From Myxococcales bacterium (GTDB lineage: Bacteria > Myxococcota > Polyangia > Polyangiales > Polyangiaceae): a stretch of DNA of 12,511 nt. The position numbers were made by a program, and so were the translations under genes. The first letter of the stretch is position 1. Every line of letters begins with the position of its first letter. The DNA is taken from positions 1 through 12,511 of the forward strand of contig PLXW01000059.1 in NCBI GenBank assembly GCA_003151595.1, given 5' to 3'. Shown here piece by piece: positions 1 to 7,242 of the stretch. The notes beneath the pieces were generated by a model, which was given only the letters and a program-made list of their open reading frames with translations, made no database searches and was not told the origin of the DNA.

Positions 1-4
1 CCTA

Positions 5-15
5 GAGCAACCGTC
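5..15 (+). repeat. IS630 left terminal inverted repeat
   Basis: The sequence GAGCAACCGTC is preceded by the TA dinucleotide at 3-4. It is the exact reverse complement of 1012-1022. Confidence 0.9.
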
Positions 16-18
16 TCT

Positions 19-953
19 TCATTGGATCGCGTAGCCCGCGTGGCGGATGCAGTTGGTGGCGTCGCTGGCTGAGATTGCGGCGAGGGCGACAACGATGGCC
101 TGTTCGGGGTCGTCGAAGGTTCGTGCGCCGATCGTTCGGAGCACGGACTTCACTTTCGACCAGACCATCTCGATCGGGTTCAGGTCCGGAGAGTACGGCG
201 GCAGGTAGACGAGCTCGGCGCCCGCCGCGGAGATCATGGCGCTGATGCTCGCGCGCTTGTGGGCGCTGAGATTGTCCATCACAACGACGTCGTCGGGGCG
301 GAGCTCGGGCACGACGAATTGCTCGATATACGCCTCGAAGATGTCGGAGTTCATCGCACCGATGAGGCGCAGCGGCGCGATCAACCCGTCGCGGGTCAGC
401 CCCGCGCTCAGCGTGATGTTGTCGCCCCAGTTCTTCGGCACCGAGCCGTACACGCGCTCGTTCGTCGGTGCGCGCCCATAAGCTCGCGTCATCGAGATGT
501 TCACGCCGCTCTCGTCGAAGAAAATCAGACGTCGGTGGCGCCACCCGAGGCGCCGTGCGACGTAGTCGTTGCGCGCGGCGAGCGTTTTTTCGCTTTCGCG
601 CTCGGTCGCAAATAGCGTCTTTTTTTTCGAGATAGCCCCATGCGGTCCAGCGTGCGGCGCATCGCCGGTTCGCTCACTGCGACGCCACGCTCGCCGAAGT
701 AACGCGCCATCACCTCGGGGATCGTCATGTCGGGCTGCGCGACGATCCACTCGCGCACCATGCGCTCGCCCTCTGCGTCCACCTTGCGCGGACGGTGACC
801 GCGTTCCCCTGGCTGCAGCGACCCCGTCGCTTTCAACAGCCGCCAGAGCTTGCGTACCCAGCTCGCGCTCACGTCGAAGCGTTCGCCGATCTCGAAGCTC
901 GTCCCCTTCGCCTTAGCCACTCGCTCGCGCAGATCCATCGACATCGCTGCCAT
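19..953 (-). CDS. IS630-family transposase, DD34E, made by -1 frameshift (orfAB)
   Basis: The second frame (open 19-750) holds the DDE catalytic domain and joins orfA at the eight-A run 620-627. Reading CGA AAA AAA in frame 0 and slipping back one base gives AAG ACG in the second frame and a fused protein of 311 residues. Catalytic residues in fused numbering are Asp147 (FFDESGV), Asp227 (VVMDNLSAHK) and Glu262 (PYSPDLNPIEMVW). The second Asp and the Glu are 34 residues apart, which is the IS630 DD34E signature. The protein would cut and join the IS ends at TA sites. Two-frame transposases are known in parts of this family. The alternative is a decayed copy with an indel in the homopolymer, but the otherwise intact ORFs, catalytic triad and ends argue for programmed shifting. 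Confidence 0.85.
525..953 (-). CDS. IS630 transposase orfA, N-terminal helix-turn-helix part
   Basis: This 142-residue frame starts MAAMSMDLRERVAKAKGTSF. It carries the N-terminal DNA-binding part of IS630 transposases: a first helix-turn-helix (FDVSASWVRKLWRLLKATGS), a basic linker, and a second winged-helix-like part ending near MRRTLDRMGLSRKK. Unshifted translation continues past the A run for about 31 residues of unrelated basic sequence and stops. The orfA product alone would lack the catalytic domain and might act as a regulator, which is inference. Starts at Met4 (944) or Met6 (938) are equally plausible, and no strong Shine-Dalgarno separates them. Full transposase needs the -1 shift described in the next entry. 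Confidence 0.8.
   Translation of the reverse strand: MAAMSMDLRERVAKAKGTSFEIGERFDVSASWVRKLWRLLKATGSLQPGERGHRPRKVDAEGERMVREWIVAQPDMTIPEVMARYFGERGVAVSEPAMRRTLDRMGLSRKKRRYLRPSAKAKKRSPRATTTSHGASGGATDV
620..627 (-). promoter_or_regulatory. Slippery A8 run for -1 translational frameshift
   Basis: On the coding strand there are eight consecutive A bases, read in frame 0 as the heptamer A AAA AAA followed by AGA. Tandem lysine tRNA slippage by -1 places ribosomes in the catalytic-domain frame. I did not identify a clear downstream stem-loop or upstream stimulator. Confidence 0.7.
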
Positions 954-1011
954 GCGCTGACCGTTAACCCACCTCGCGCCGGATTAAAAGGCCCGCGTGA
1001 TGTGATCAATG

Positions 1012-1022
1012 GACGGTTGCTC
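1012..1022 (-). repeat. IS630 right terminal inverted repeat
   Basis: The sequence GACGGTTGCTC is followed by the TA dinucleotide at 1023-1024. It pairs perfectly with 5-15. The transposase start lies about 60 bp inside this end, so this is the promoter-proximal end of the element. Confidence 0.9.
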
Positions 1023-1024
1023 TA

Positions 1025-1090
1025 GCGCTGCCCAGGAGGGGCGAGGAGACGTACTTCCTGTACGTTGACGACCCCCGACGCCGGCAGCGC
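1025..1090. repeat. Structured intergenic element beside the IS
   Basis: An 8-bp outer inverted repeat, GCGCTGCC (1025-1032) and GGCAGCGC (1083-1090), encloses a second perfect stem, ACGTAC (1049-1054) and GTACGT (1060-1065), with a 5-nt loop. It sits 3' of the PilZ gene, and the IS target TA directly abuts the outer arm. It could be a transcription terminator for the glycosyltransferase-PilZ unit, although no T-run follows it, or a dispersed palindromic repeat. Only one copy is in this window. Confidence 0.45.
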
Positions 1091-1105
1091 GCAGGGATCG
1101 CGCAG

Positions 1106-1525
1106 TTATGAAGTGCGTTCGGGCTCGCGGACGTACGCGATCGTGCGAATCACTTCCACCAGCCGCTCGCGTTCGTCGAGCGTCAGCCCGAGGAAGCGGA
1201 CGCCCATTCCGGGGTTCGGGTTGTCGCCCCCCTCTTTCACGTGGTTGATCCACGTGACCTCGCCCTTCAACTTGAACGACTCGTAGCCGGGGGGGGCGAA
1301 CGTCATGACCATCGGCGTGCCGATCGCCAGCGGGTCGATCGTTCGCACAAAGATTCCCATCTGGCTGATGTTCGAGATCGACGCGAACAGGAACGTGTCA
1401 TCCGCCACGCAGTCGACCGTCCACAACACGTCGAAGCGATCGTGCTCACGCCTGTCGGCGCCGCTGTCTTGCTTCGGTCGCGTGGAGCCCGGCTGCTTCT
1501 CGTCGCCCATGCGGTTGATCCCCAT
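1106..1525 (-). CDS. PilZ domain protein (candidate cyclic-di-GMP effector)
   Basis: This protein has 139 residues, nearly all one PilZ beta-barrel. Both cyclic-di-GMP motifs are visible: RxxxR as Arg26-Arg30 (RREHDR) and NxSxxG as Asn52-Gly57 (NISQMG). The conserved end NPGMGVRFLGL is followed by a C-terminal helix, as in the PilZ subfamily expanded in Myxococcus (TIGR02266-like). The first 25 residues are polar and probably disordered. ATG 1525 has a GAGGG purine stretch just upstream. ATG 1510 (MGDEKQ) is a possible alternative that loses five residues. The gene begins 38 nt after the stop of the upstream glycosyltransferase gene on the same strand, so the two are probably co-transcribed. 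Ligand binding is expected from the motifs but not shown, and the target is unknown. Confidence 0.88.
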   Translation of the reverse strand: MGINRMGDEKQPGSTRPKQDSGADRREHDRFDVLWTVDCVADDTFLFASISNISQMGIFVRTIDPLAIGTPMVMTFAPPGYESFKLKGEVTWINHVKEGGDNPNPGMGVRFLGLTLDERERLVEVIRTIAYVREPERTS

Positions 1526-1563
1526 CCCCACCCTCGCGATCGTCGCGTTCGCGCGACTTCCGG

Positions 1564-4500
1564 TTACTGCACGCGAAGGGATCCGCCGTTGATGCGGTTG
1601 TCGCCGTCGCTGGGGCCGCTCTTGACCTTCATGCGCGTATCGCCCACGAAGAGCCCAAAGTAAACGGTGTAATTGCCGGGCGAGAAGTTCGGCTCGAGCT
1701 TGAACTCGTAGTCGTCGACGATGAGATCGCCCGTGAGCCACAGCGCGAACGGATACTTCCCGTCCATCGGCTTGTGATCGCCGTTGTGGCGGCGGCGGTA
1801 GCCGTCGATGTGGATGAACGCTTCCCACTCCGTCGTGACCGGAGAAAGCACGCGGTAGTACGTGCGCATCCGGTACGCGCGGCCGGGGACGACGGAGACG
1901 ACGAGGTTCCCCTTCTCGTCGGCCGTGTCGAAGCCGAGGACCTGGAGCTTGTCCTCCATGTTCACGTCGAGCTTGTGCTGCGGGTGCGGCTCCGACGCGA
2001 GGACGATCTTGTCGAGCGGGCTCTCGTCTTTCTCGCCCGACTCGAGCTTCGAGGCGACGAGGAGGATCTGGCTCGAACGCGCGTCGAGGACCGGGAGGTT
2101 GATCCGCGGGTCGGCGTGCTCGCGGTACATCATGTTGAGCTTCGGGAGCTCCTCGCTCTTCATCGCCATGTAGCGGCGCGTCCCCGGCTCGCCGCCCATC
2201 AGCCACTGATACGCGCCCTGCGTGTCGTGGAGCTGCGGCGGTTGCCCCCCCGCGTAGTACGCCGCCGTGCGCCCGCCAACGCCGAAGAGCGCGAGCGGCT
2301 CCGAGCCGGTGTGAACCTTCTGGTAGCTCTCGAAGACTTCCTTCGGCGAGAGCTGGTTCGCGAGCGCGGGGTAGTACGCGAAGCACAGGACGAGGCCGAC
2401 GAGCACGCCGACGACCGGGATGAACGCCGCGCGTCGCCCCTTCAGGAAATCGCCGATGACGCCGAGCCCGAGAAACAGCGCGACGCCCGACGGGATCGCG
2501 ATCGACGCGGCGACGAACGGCTTCGTACCGTGATCGACGAGCACCGCCATCGCCCCCGCGGGGAGCGCGAGGACCATGAACGGCAGGATCACGAAGAGCG
2601 CGACGAGGCGCGCGTCGAGAGGATTCGTCTGGGTCGACGTGCCCGTCGTCAGCTCGCCCGCGGCCTCGCGGTACGGCGATGCGTCGCCCTCGGCCGTCTT
2701 CTCGACGAAGACCGGCGGCGCGGCCGCGACGGTCTTCGTGTCGCCGCGCAGCTGCGCATACAGGTTCTCGAACGGCTCGAAGCCGCGCGTCCATGACGCC
2801 GACGTGAACGGGTTCGCGCGACCGAACGTCCAGAGCATGACGTCGCACGCGAAGAAGATGCCGAAGATCGCGCCGAGCGGGACGAAGGCCGTGACCCACC
2901 ACGCGTTGAGGAGCGCGTCGCGCACCTGGAGCGAGAGCGTGGGGAGCCACGCGCCGTGCGTCTTCACGCCGATCCAGATCGCCAGCGCGCCGAGCGAGAA
3001 GCCGGCGACGAGCGCGAAGAACCCGAGCGCGAGGAGGCCGTCCCACGCGTCGCGGAGCGCTTGCAGGATCTTCAGGTACTCGCGCGGGTCGAACGGCGTG
3101 CGCTTCGAGTCGCGCTCCGTCCACACGATGAGGCCGATGCCGGCGAAGCCGATGAGCACCACCGTCCATAAGACGAGCGCGTGCGGCTTGAAGCTCTCGG
3201 GGAACGCCGGGCCGACGACGCCGAACGCCTGGTACGCCTTCTCGGGGAGCTCGTGGAAGTCGTGGTGGCAGAGGGCCAGGAGCACCATCGTGCCCACGCC
3301 GACCGCGGCCGACGGGTGCGCGCCGCGCTCGAAATCGCGGATGGCGATGCCGCACGCCGCGGCGAGGAGCGCGACCCCTTCGAACGGGATCAGATCGGTG
3401 CGCGCCGCGAGCCATCCGTGGATGACGAACATGATCGCCGCGCCGACGAGGACCGCCACGCGCGCGTCGGTCTCGCGTCGCGCGATGACGCCGGAGCGTC
3501 CGATGGGGGCGATGAACAGGCGCCCGAGCGCGAACGGCACGAACGCGCTCCACGGCGCGCACGAGTGCGCGATGTGCCCGATGTAATATTCGTACGTCGG
3601 GTACTTCGACTGCTGCTTCACCATGGCGCCGAGCCACGGGCTCAGGTCGGCGACCTTGTCTTGCGCGAAGACGCCGAGCGCGCGCGCGAGCGCGAACGCG
3701 CCGACGGCGCCGGCGACGAGCGCGACGATCATTCCGAGCGGGTCGCGATCGCGATCGGCCGACGCCGCGCGCGTCACGCCCCACGCCGCGGCCACGCTGA
3801 GCGCCGGACCCGCGACGCCGAGGAGCCCGCCGCGGCTCATGTACCCGGTGAAGAGACCGAGGAGGCCCATCGCGAGCCAGGGAGCGCGCGCGACGATCGA
3901 CGTCGGCCCCTTCTCGTCGCGATCGAACACCGCGACGGCGAGCCCGCCGAACGCCATGGCCAGCGACGCCATCGTGACCACGTCGCCGAGCATCGTGCGC
4001 GCCTGGACGAAGTAGAGCGGCGTCGTCGTCAGCACCGCGGCGGTGAACAACCCGGCGCGCTTGTCGATGAGCCGCGAGACGAAGGCGTACGTCGCCAGGA
4101 CGCCGGCCACGCCCCAGATGGCGAGCGGCGCGCGACCGCCCCATTCGTGCAGCCCGAACATCTTGAACCCGAGCGCGATCGAATCGAACGACAGCTCGGG
4201 GCGACCGAGATCGTTGAGGTGCGGCATCGAGTTGTCGGCGCCGTCGAGCGAGAGATTCGCCGCGCCGAACAGGTTCAGCGCCAGGCGCCGCGCGAGGTCG
4301 GCGACGTTGAGCTCGTACGGATCCCACAGCCCGCTCTTGGTGAGCGGCGGGAGGATGAAGAAGAACGCGAACGGCAGCGCCGCGGCGAGCGCCAGCGGCC
4401 CCCACTTCCCCCACCCCGACGTGGGCTCCGTCACTTCCGGCGCCGGCCGGTCGTCCTCGTTCAACGCGCGGGCCTCTTCGCCCGCCTCGGGGTTGCTGGC

Positions 4501-4623
4501 CCGCGGATTCGAGGCGTCCTGCTTGCTCGCCTGCTTGTTCACGTCCGTCGCCGAGGACGTCGGCGAAGCGAGCGTGGACGTCGATTCGAGCGAGATTTTC
4601 GGCTTGGAGTCGTCGTTGGACAT
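1564..4623 (-). CDS. Large GT-C (PMT/ArnT-like) membrane glycosyltransferase
   Basis: This protein has 1019 residues. Residues 1-70 are a Ser/Asp/Glu-rich cytoplasmic tail, followed by a first membrane helix near 74-93. The first luminal loop carries the acidic motif DPYE (101-104), where the catalytic Asp of the protein-mannosyltransferase/ArnT superfamily lies. GRPELSFDSIALGF with HEWGGRAPLAIWG (about 140-170) matches the second loop and second helix of that family. Many further hydrophobic helices follow to about residue 780. The last 210 residues are soluble and look like a beta-sandwich (EFKLEPNFSPGNYTVYFGLF). Such enzymes move a sugar from a polyprenyl-phosphate donor to protein, lipid or glycan on the outer face of the inner membrane. 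The acceptor is unknown here. At almost twice the length of ArnT, it has an enlarged middle. ATG 4623 is the only upstream Met in frame, and its Shine-Dalgarno is weak. The PilZ gene follows in the same unit. Confidence 0.8.
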   Translation of the reverse strand: MSNDDSKPKISLESTSTLASPTSSATDVNKQASKQDASNPRASNPEAGEEARALNEDDRPAPEVTEPTSGWGKWGPLALAAALPFAFFFILPPLTKSGLWDPYELNVADLARRLALNLFGAANLSLDGADNSMPHLNDLGRPELSFDSIALGFKMFGLHEWGGRAPLAIWGVAGVLATYAFVSRLIDKRAGLFTAAVLTTTPLYFVQARTMLGDVVTMASLAMAFGGLAVAVFDRDEKGPTSIVARAPWLAMGLLGLFTGYMSRGGLLGVAGPALSVAAAWGVTRAASADRDRDPLGMIVALVAGAVGAFALARALGVFAQDKVADLSPWLGAMVKQQSKYPTYEYYIGHIAHSCAPWSAFVPFALGRLFIAPIGRSGVIARRETDARVAVLVGAAIMFVIHGWLAARTDLIPFEGVALLAAACGIAIRDFERGAHPSAAVGVGTMVLLALCHHDFHELPEKAYQAFGVVGPAFPESFKPHALVLWTVVLIGFAGIGLIVWTERDSKRTPFDPREYLKILQALRDAWDGLLALGFFALVAGFSLGALAIWIGVKTHGAWLPTLSLQVRDALLNAWWVTAFVPLGAIFGIFFACDVMLWTFGRANPFTSASWTRGFEPFENLYAQLRGDTKTVAAAPPVFVEKTAEGDASPYREAAGELTTGTSTQTNPLDARLVALFVILPFMVLALPAGAMAVLVDHGTKPFVAASIAIPSGVALFLGLGVIGDFLKGRRAAFIPVVGVLVGLVLCFAYYPALANQLSPKEVFESYQKVHTGSEPLALFGVGGRTAAYYAGGQPPQLHDTQGAYQWLMGGEPGTRRYMAMKSEELPKLNMMYREHADPRINLPVLDARSSQILLVASKLESGEKDESPLDKIVLASEPHPQHKLDVNMEDKLQVLGFDTADEKGNLVVSVVPGRAYRMRTYYRVLSPVTTEWEAFIHIDGYRRRHNGDHKPMDGKYPFALWLTGDLIVDDYEFKLEPNFSPGNYTVYFGLFVGDTRMKVKSGPSDGDNRINGGSLRVQ

Positions 4624-4753
4624 GGTCGGTTCGGGAGGGCGGAGCGGAAGCGCTCCTGTCTCACAGGCTTAATGCGTGAAAGGGCGCCGGACTCTAGTGG
4701 CATCGGCAACTTCGTGGAAAGAGCCTTCGCGTGCTAGACCACGCGCCCTCCTG
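4624..4753. promoter_or_regulatory. Divergent promoter region between glycosyltransferase gene and era
   Basis: This 130-bp gap must drive transcription both ways. I see a small palindrome (CCTGT at 4655-4659 with ACAGG at 4663-4667). On the plus strand there is TGCTAGACC shortly before the era ATG, which could be an extended -10 and would leave a very short leader. No convincing -35 box is visible on either strand, so exact promoters cannot be assigned. Confidence 0.35.
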
Positions 4754-5776
4754 ATGCCTGCCCGCCCGGTTCCCTCGCCCACCTCGTCCAAATCCTCCGG
4801 CATTCGCCGCGCCGGGAGGGTCGCGATCATCGGCCGGGCGAACGTCGGGAAGAGCACGCTCCTGAACGCCATCCTCGGCGAGCCCATCGCCATCACCAGC
4901 CGCCACCCGCAGACCACGCGCGATCGCATCGCGGGCGTGCTCACGCTGGACGACGCGCAGCTGGTGTTCGTCGATACGCCCGGCGTTCACCAGGCCAAGA
5001 CCAAGCTGGGCGCGCGGATGAACCAGGAAGCGCGCGAAGGGGCGCGCGACGCGGACGTCATCGTGTTCCTCACGTCGGTCTCGGCCGACCTGAAGCACAC
5101 GACGATGCGCGACGCCGACACGAAGATCCTCGCGACCATCCCGGCGAGCAAGCCCATCGTCCTCGTGCTCAACAAGGTCGACAAGGTGAAGAGCAAGGCG
5201 GCGCTCTTCCCGATTCTGCAGGGGCACGCCGCCACGCGCGACTTCGCCGCCATCGTCCCCATGGCCGCGCTCCGCGGAGTGGGCGTGCCCGAGCTGATCG
5301 CCGAAGTGAAGAAGCTGCTCCCCAAGGGGCCGGCGCTCTTCGACGAAGACGAGTTCACCGACAAGCCGATCAAGTTCTTCGTGGCCGAGTTCGTGCGCGA
5401 GCAGATCCTTCGCAAGACGTACGAAGAGGTGCCGCACGGCGTGGCGGTCATCGTCGAGCGGTTCGACGAGAGCGGGCGGATTCCGAAGATCGATCTCGCC
5501 ATCCACGTCGACAAGGAGTCGCACAAGGCGATCGTCATCGGCGCGAAGGGGACGCTCCTGAAGGAGATCGGCATCGAGGCGCGCGCGCGCGTCGAGGCGC
5601 TGATGGGGACGCAGGTGACGCTGCGGACGTTCGTGCGCGTGACGCCCGGGTGGTACGAGAGCGACTCGCAGCTCCGCGACCTGGGGTACGAGCCGCCGAC
5701 GAAGAGCGAGAAGGCCGAAAAGAGCGAGAAGCGCGAACAAGACGAGAGCGACGACGAGGACGAAGGCGAGTCATGA
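4754..5776 (+). CDS. era: GTPase Era
   Basis: Era binds 16S rRNA near its 3' end and acts in small-subunit maturation. The protein has 340 residues from ATG 4754. G motifs are GRANVGKS (27-34), TTRDR (54-58), DTPG (74-77) and NKVD (140-143). The C-terminal KH domain shows the GxxG loop as GAKG (263-266) within HKAIVIGAKGTLLKEIG. The family is usually about 300 residues. The extra length is a short N-terminal Pro/Ser stretch and a charged tail after residue 313, rich in Lys and Glu and then Asp and Glu, probably disordered. An in-frame GTG at 4676 would add 26 residues without family similarity, so I prefer the ATG, although no Shine-Dalgarno precedes it. The stop overlaps the der start (ATGA), implying translational coupling. 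Confidence 0.95.
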   Translation: MPARPVPSPTSSKSSGIRRAGRVAIIGRANVGKSTLLNAILGEPIAITSRHPQTTRDRIAGVLTLDDAQLVFVDTPGVHQAKTKLGARMNQEAREGARDADVIVFLTSVSADLKHTTMRDADTKILATIPASKPIVLVLNKVDKVKSKAALFPILQGHAATRDFAAIVPMAALRGVGVPELIAEVKKLLPKGPALFDEDEFTDKPIKFFVAEFVREQILRKTYEEVPHGVAVIVERFDESGRIPKIDLAIHVDKESHKAIVIGAKGTLLKEIGIEARARVEALMGTQVTLRTFVRVTPGWYESDSQLRDLGYEPPTKSEKAEKSEKREQDESDDEDEGES

Positions 5777-7239
5777 CGAAGCATTTCAAGGCCCACGGCG
5801 GCTCGAGTTTCACGCTGCCGCCGGGCGCGGGCGGGATGCCGATCGTGGCGATCGTCGGGCGTCCGAACGTCGGTAAATCTACGCTGTTCAACCGCCTGGC
5901 GCGCCAGCGCGTGGCCATCGTCCACGACGAGCCGGGCGTCACGCGCGACCGGCACTACGCCGACACGAGCGCCTTCGGTCGCGACTACACGCTGGTCGAC
6001 ACCGGCGGGTTCGATCCCGACAGCAAAGACCCGATGAAGAGCGGCATCGCGCGGCACGTGAAGGCCGCCATCGCCGAGGCCGACGCGATCGTGTTCATCA
6101 CCGACGCGACCACGGATCTCACCAGCGCCGACAAGGCCGCGGTGAACCTCCTCCGCGAGACGAACAAGCCGGTCTTCTTCGCCGCCAACAAGGCCGACTC
6201 GCCGAAGGTCGATGCCGACGCGATGGAGCTCTATCGGCTCGGCGTGGAGAAGGTCTTCCCGATCAGCGCGCTGCACGGCCGCGGCATCGGCGACCTGGAA
6301 GCGGCGATCGTCGAGTCGTTCCCGCCGGAGCCCGAAGAGGCCGAGGACGACGAGAAGATCGTCCGCATCGCGATCGTCGGGCGCCCCAACGCCGGCAAGT
6401 CGAGCCTGATGAACAAGGTGCTCGGCGAGGAGCGCATGCTCGTCGACGATCAGCCCGGGACCACGCGCGACGCGATCGACGCGCTCGTCGAGAAAGACGG
6501 CAAGCGCTACGTCTTCATCGACACCGCCGGCATCCGCAAGAAGGGCAAAGTCACCAAGGCCGAGGACACGGTCGAAGCGCTCAGCGTGCTTCACGCCATC
6601 CGGAGCATGGAGCGCTCGCACATCGTGGTCTTGATGTGCGACGCCAGCGAAGGGGTCGCCGAGCAAGACGCGAAGATCCTCGGGCTGGCCGAGGAGCGCG
6701 GGCGCGCCATGGTCATCGTGCTCAACAAGATCGATCTCGTGAAGAAGGACGAGTTGAAGCGGTTGGAGACGGCGACGCGCGAGAAGCTCTCGTTCGCGCC
6801 GTATGTGCCGATCGTGATGATGAGCGCGAAGACCGGGCGCGGCGTGACCGAGCTGTTTCGCACGATCGACTCGGTGCGCGAGGCGTTCAACAAGCGGGTC
6901 ACGACCGGCGCGCTCAATCGCTTCTTCGAGAGCGTCCTCGACACGCATCCGCCGCCCACCAAGGGCGGACGCGCGCCGCGCCTGTACTACGTGACGCAGG
7001 CCGAGTCGTCGCCGCCGACGTTCGTGGCCATCTCGAACGCACCCGACTCGATTCACTTCTCGTACCGGCGCTTCGTGGTGAACCAGCTCCGGAAGCACTT
7101 CGGGTTCGAGGGGACGCCGGTGCGGATGTTCTACAAAGAGAAGCGTCGCAAGGAGCGCGTCGGCGTCGCGCCCGACGACCCGCACGCCTCGAAGCGGCCG
7201 AAGAAGCCGGTGCGCGGCGGCGTCGATACCGGGGACTGA
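5773..7239 (+). CDS. der: GTPase Der (EngA)
   Basis: Der is an essential GTPase of 50S ribosomal subunit assembly with two tandem G domains. Domain 1 has GRPNVGKS (29-36), DTGG (76-79) and NKAD (139-142). Domain 2 has GRPNAGKS (203-210), DTAG (250-253) and NKID (318-321), after an acidic linker (about 184-194). The C-terminal KH-like domain (about 380-460) ends in a basic tail (FYKEKRRKERV, SKRPKKP). The length of 488 residues is usual. ATG 5773 overlaps the era stop by 4 nt and has a purine stretch, GAAGGCGAG, just upstream. The internal ATG at 5836 (MPIVAIVGRPN) aligns better with the typical Der N terminus and cannot be excluded. The stop lies 3 nt from the stop of the convergent gene. Confidence 0.96.
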   Translation: MTKHFKAHGGSSFTLPPGAGGMPIVAIVGRPNVGKSTLFNRLARQRVAIVHDEPGVTRDRHYADTSAFGRDYTLVDTGGFDPDSKDPMKSGIARHVKAAIAEADAIVFITDATTDLTSADKAAVNLLRETNKPVFFAANKADSPKVDADAMELYRLGVEKVFPISALHGRGIGDLEAAIVESFPPEPEEAEDDEKIVRIAIVGRPNAGKSSLMNKVLGEERMLVDDQPGTTRDAIDALVEKDGKRYVFIDTAGIRKKGKVTKAEDTVEALSVLHAIRSMERSHIVVLMCDASEGVAEQDAKILGLAEERGRAMVIVLNKIDLVKKDELKRLETATREKLSFAPYVPIVMMSAKTGRGVTELFRTIDSVREAFNKRVTTGALNRFFESVLDTHPPPTKGGRAPRLYYVTQAESSPPTFVAISNAPDSIHFSYRRFVVNQLRKHFGFEGTPVRMFYKEKRRKERVGVAPDDPHASKRPKKPVRGGVDTGD

Positions 7240-7242
7240 CGA

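Larger units (their letters stand above)
5..1022 (-). mobile_element. Complete IS630-family insertion sequence, about 1018 bp
   Basis: The two ends carry an 11-bp perfect inverted repeat (5-15 and 1012-1022, GAGCAACCGTC reading inward). Weaker similarity continues inward (CATTGGATC at the left against CATTGATC at the right, with a short offset). Both ends are flanked by TA (3-4 and 1023-1024), matching the TA target duplication that IS630/Tc1-mariner elements create. The only genes inside are the two transposase frames on the minus strand. All three catalytic acidic residues and both ends are intact, so the element looks potentially active. It lies about 80 bp past the end of the PilZ gene and breaks no recognisable gene inside the window. 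What lies beyond its left end is not visible. Confidence 0.92.

Noticed and set aside
1527..4414. Long minus-strand open frame (arginine-rich) running antiphase through the glycosyltransferase gene into the PilZ frame
   Set aside because: It lies in another frame of the same strand and has an Arg/Ala/Gly-biased composition typical of GC-rich shadow frames. Only its last 139 codons are a real gene.
3181..4737. 518-codon plus-strand frame opposite the glycosyltransferase
   Set aside because: It is highly charged Arg/Glu/Ala sequence mirroring GC-rich codons of the membrane protein, with no motif or ribosome-binding site.
4676..4753. Era start at GTG 4676
   Set aside because: The added 26 residues show no family similarity, and ATG 4754 gives a normal-sized protein.
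4987..7185. 732-codon minus-strand frame opposite era and der
   Set aside because: It is antisense to two certain GTPase genes, has a His/Arg/Leu-rich composition and no recognisable domain.
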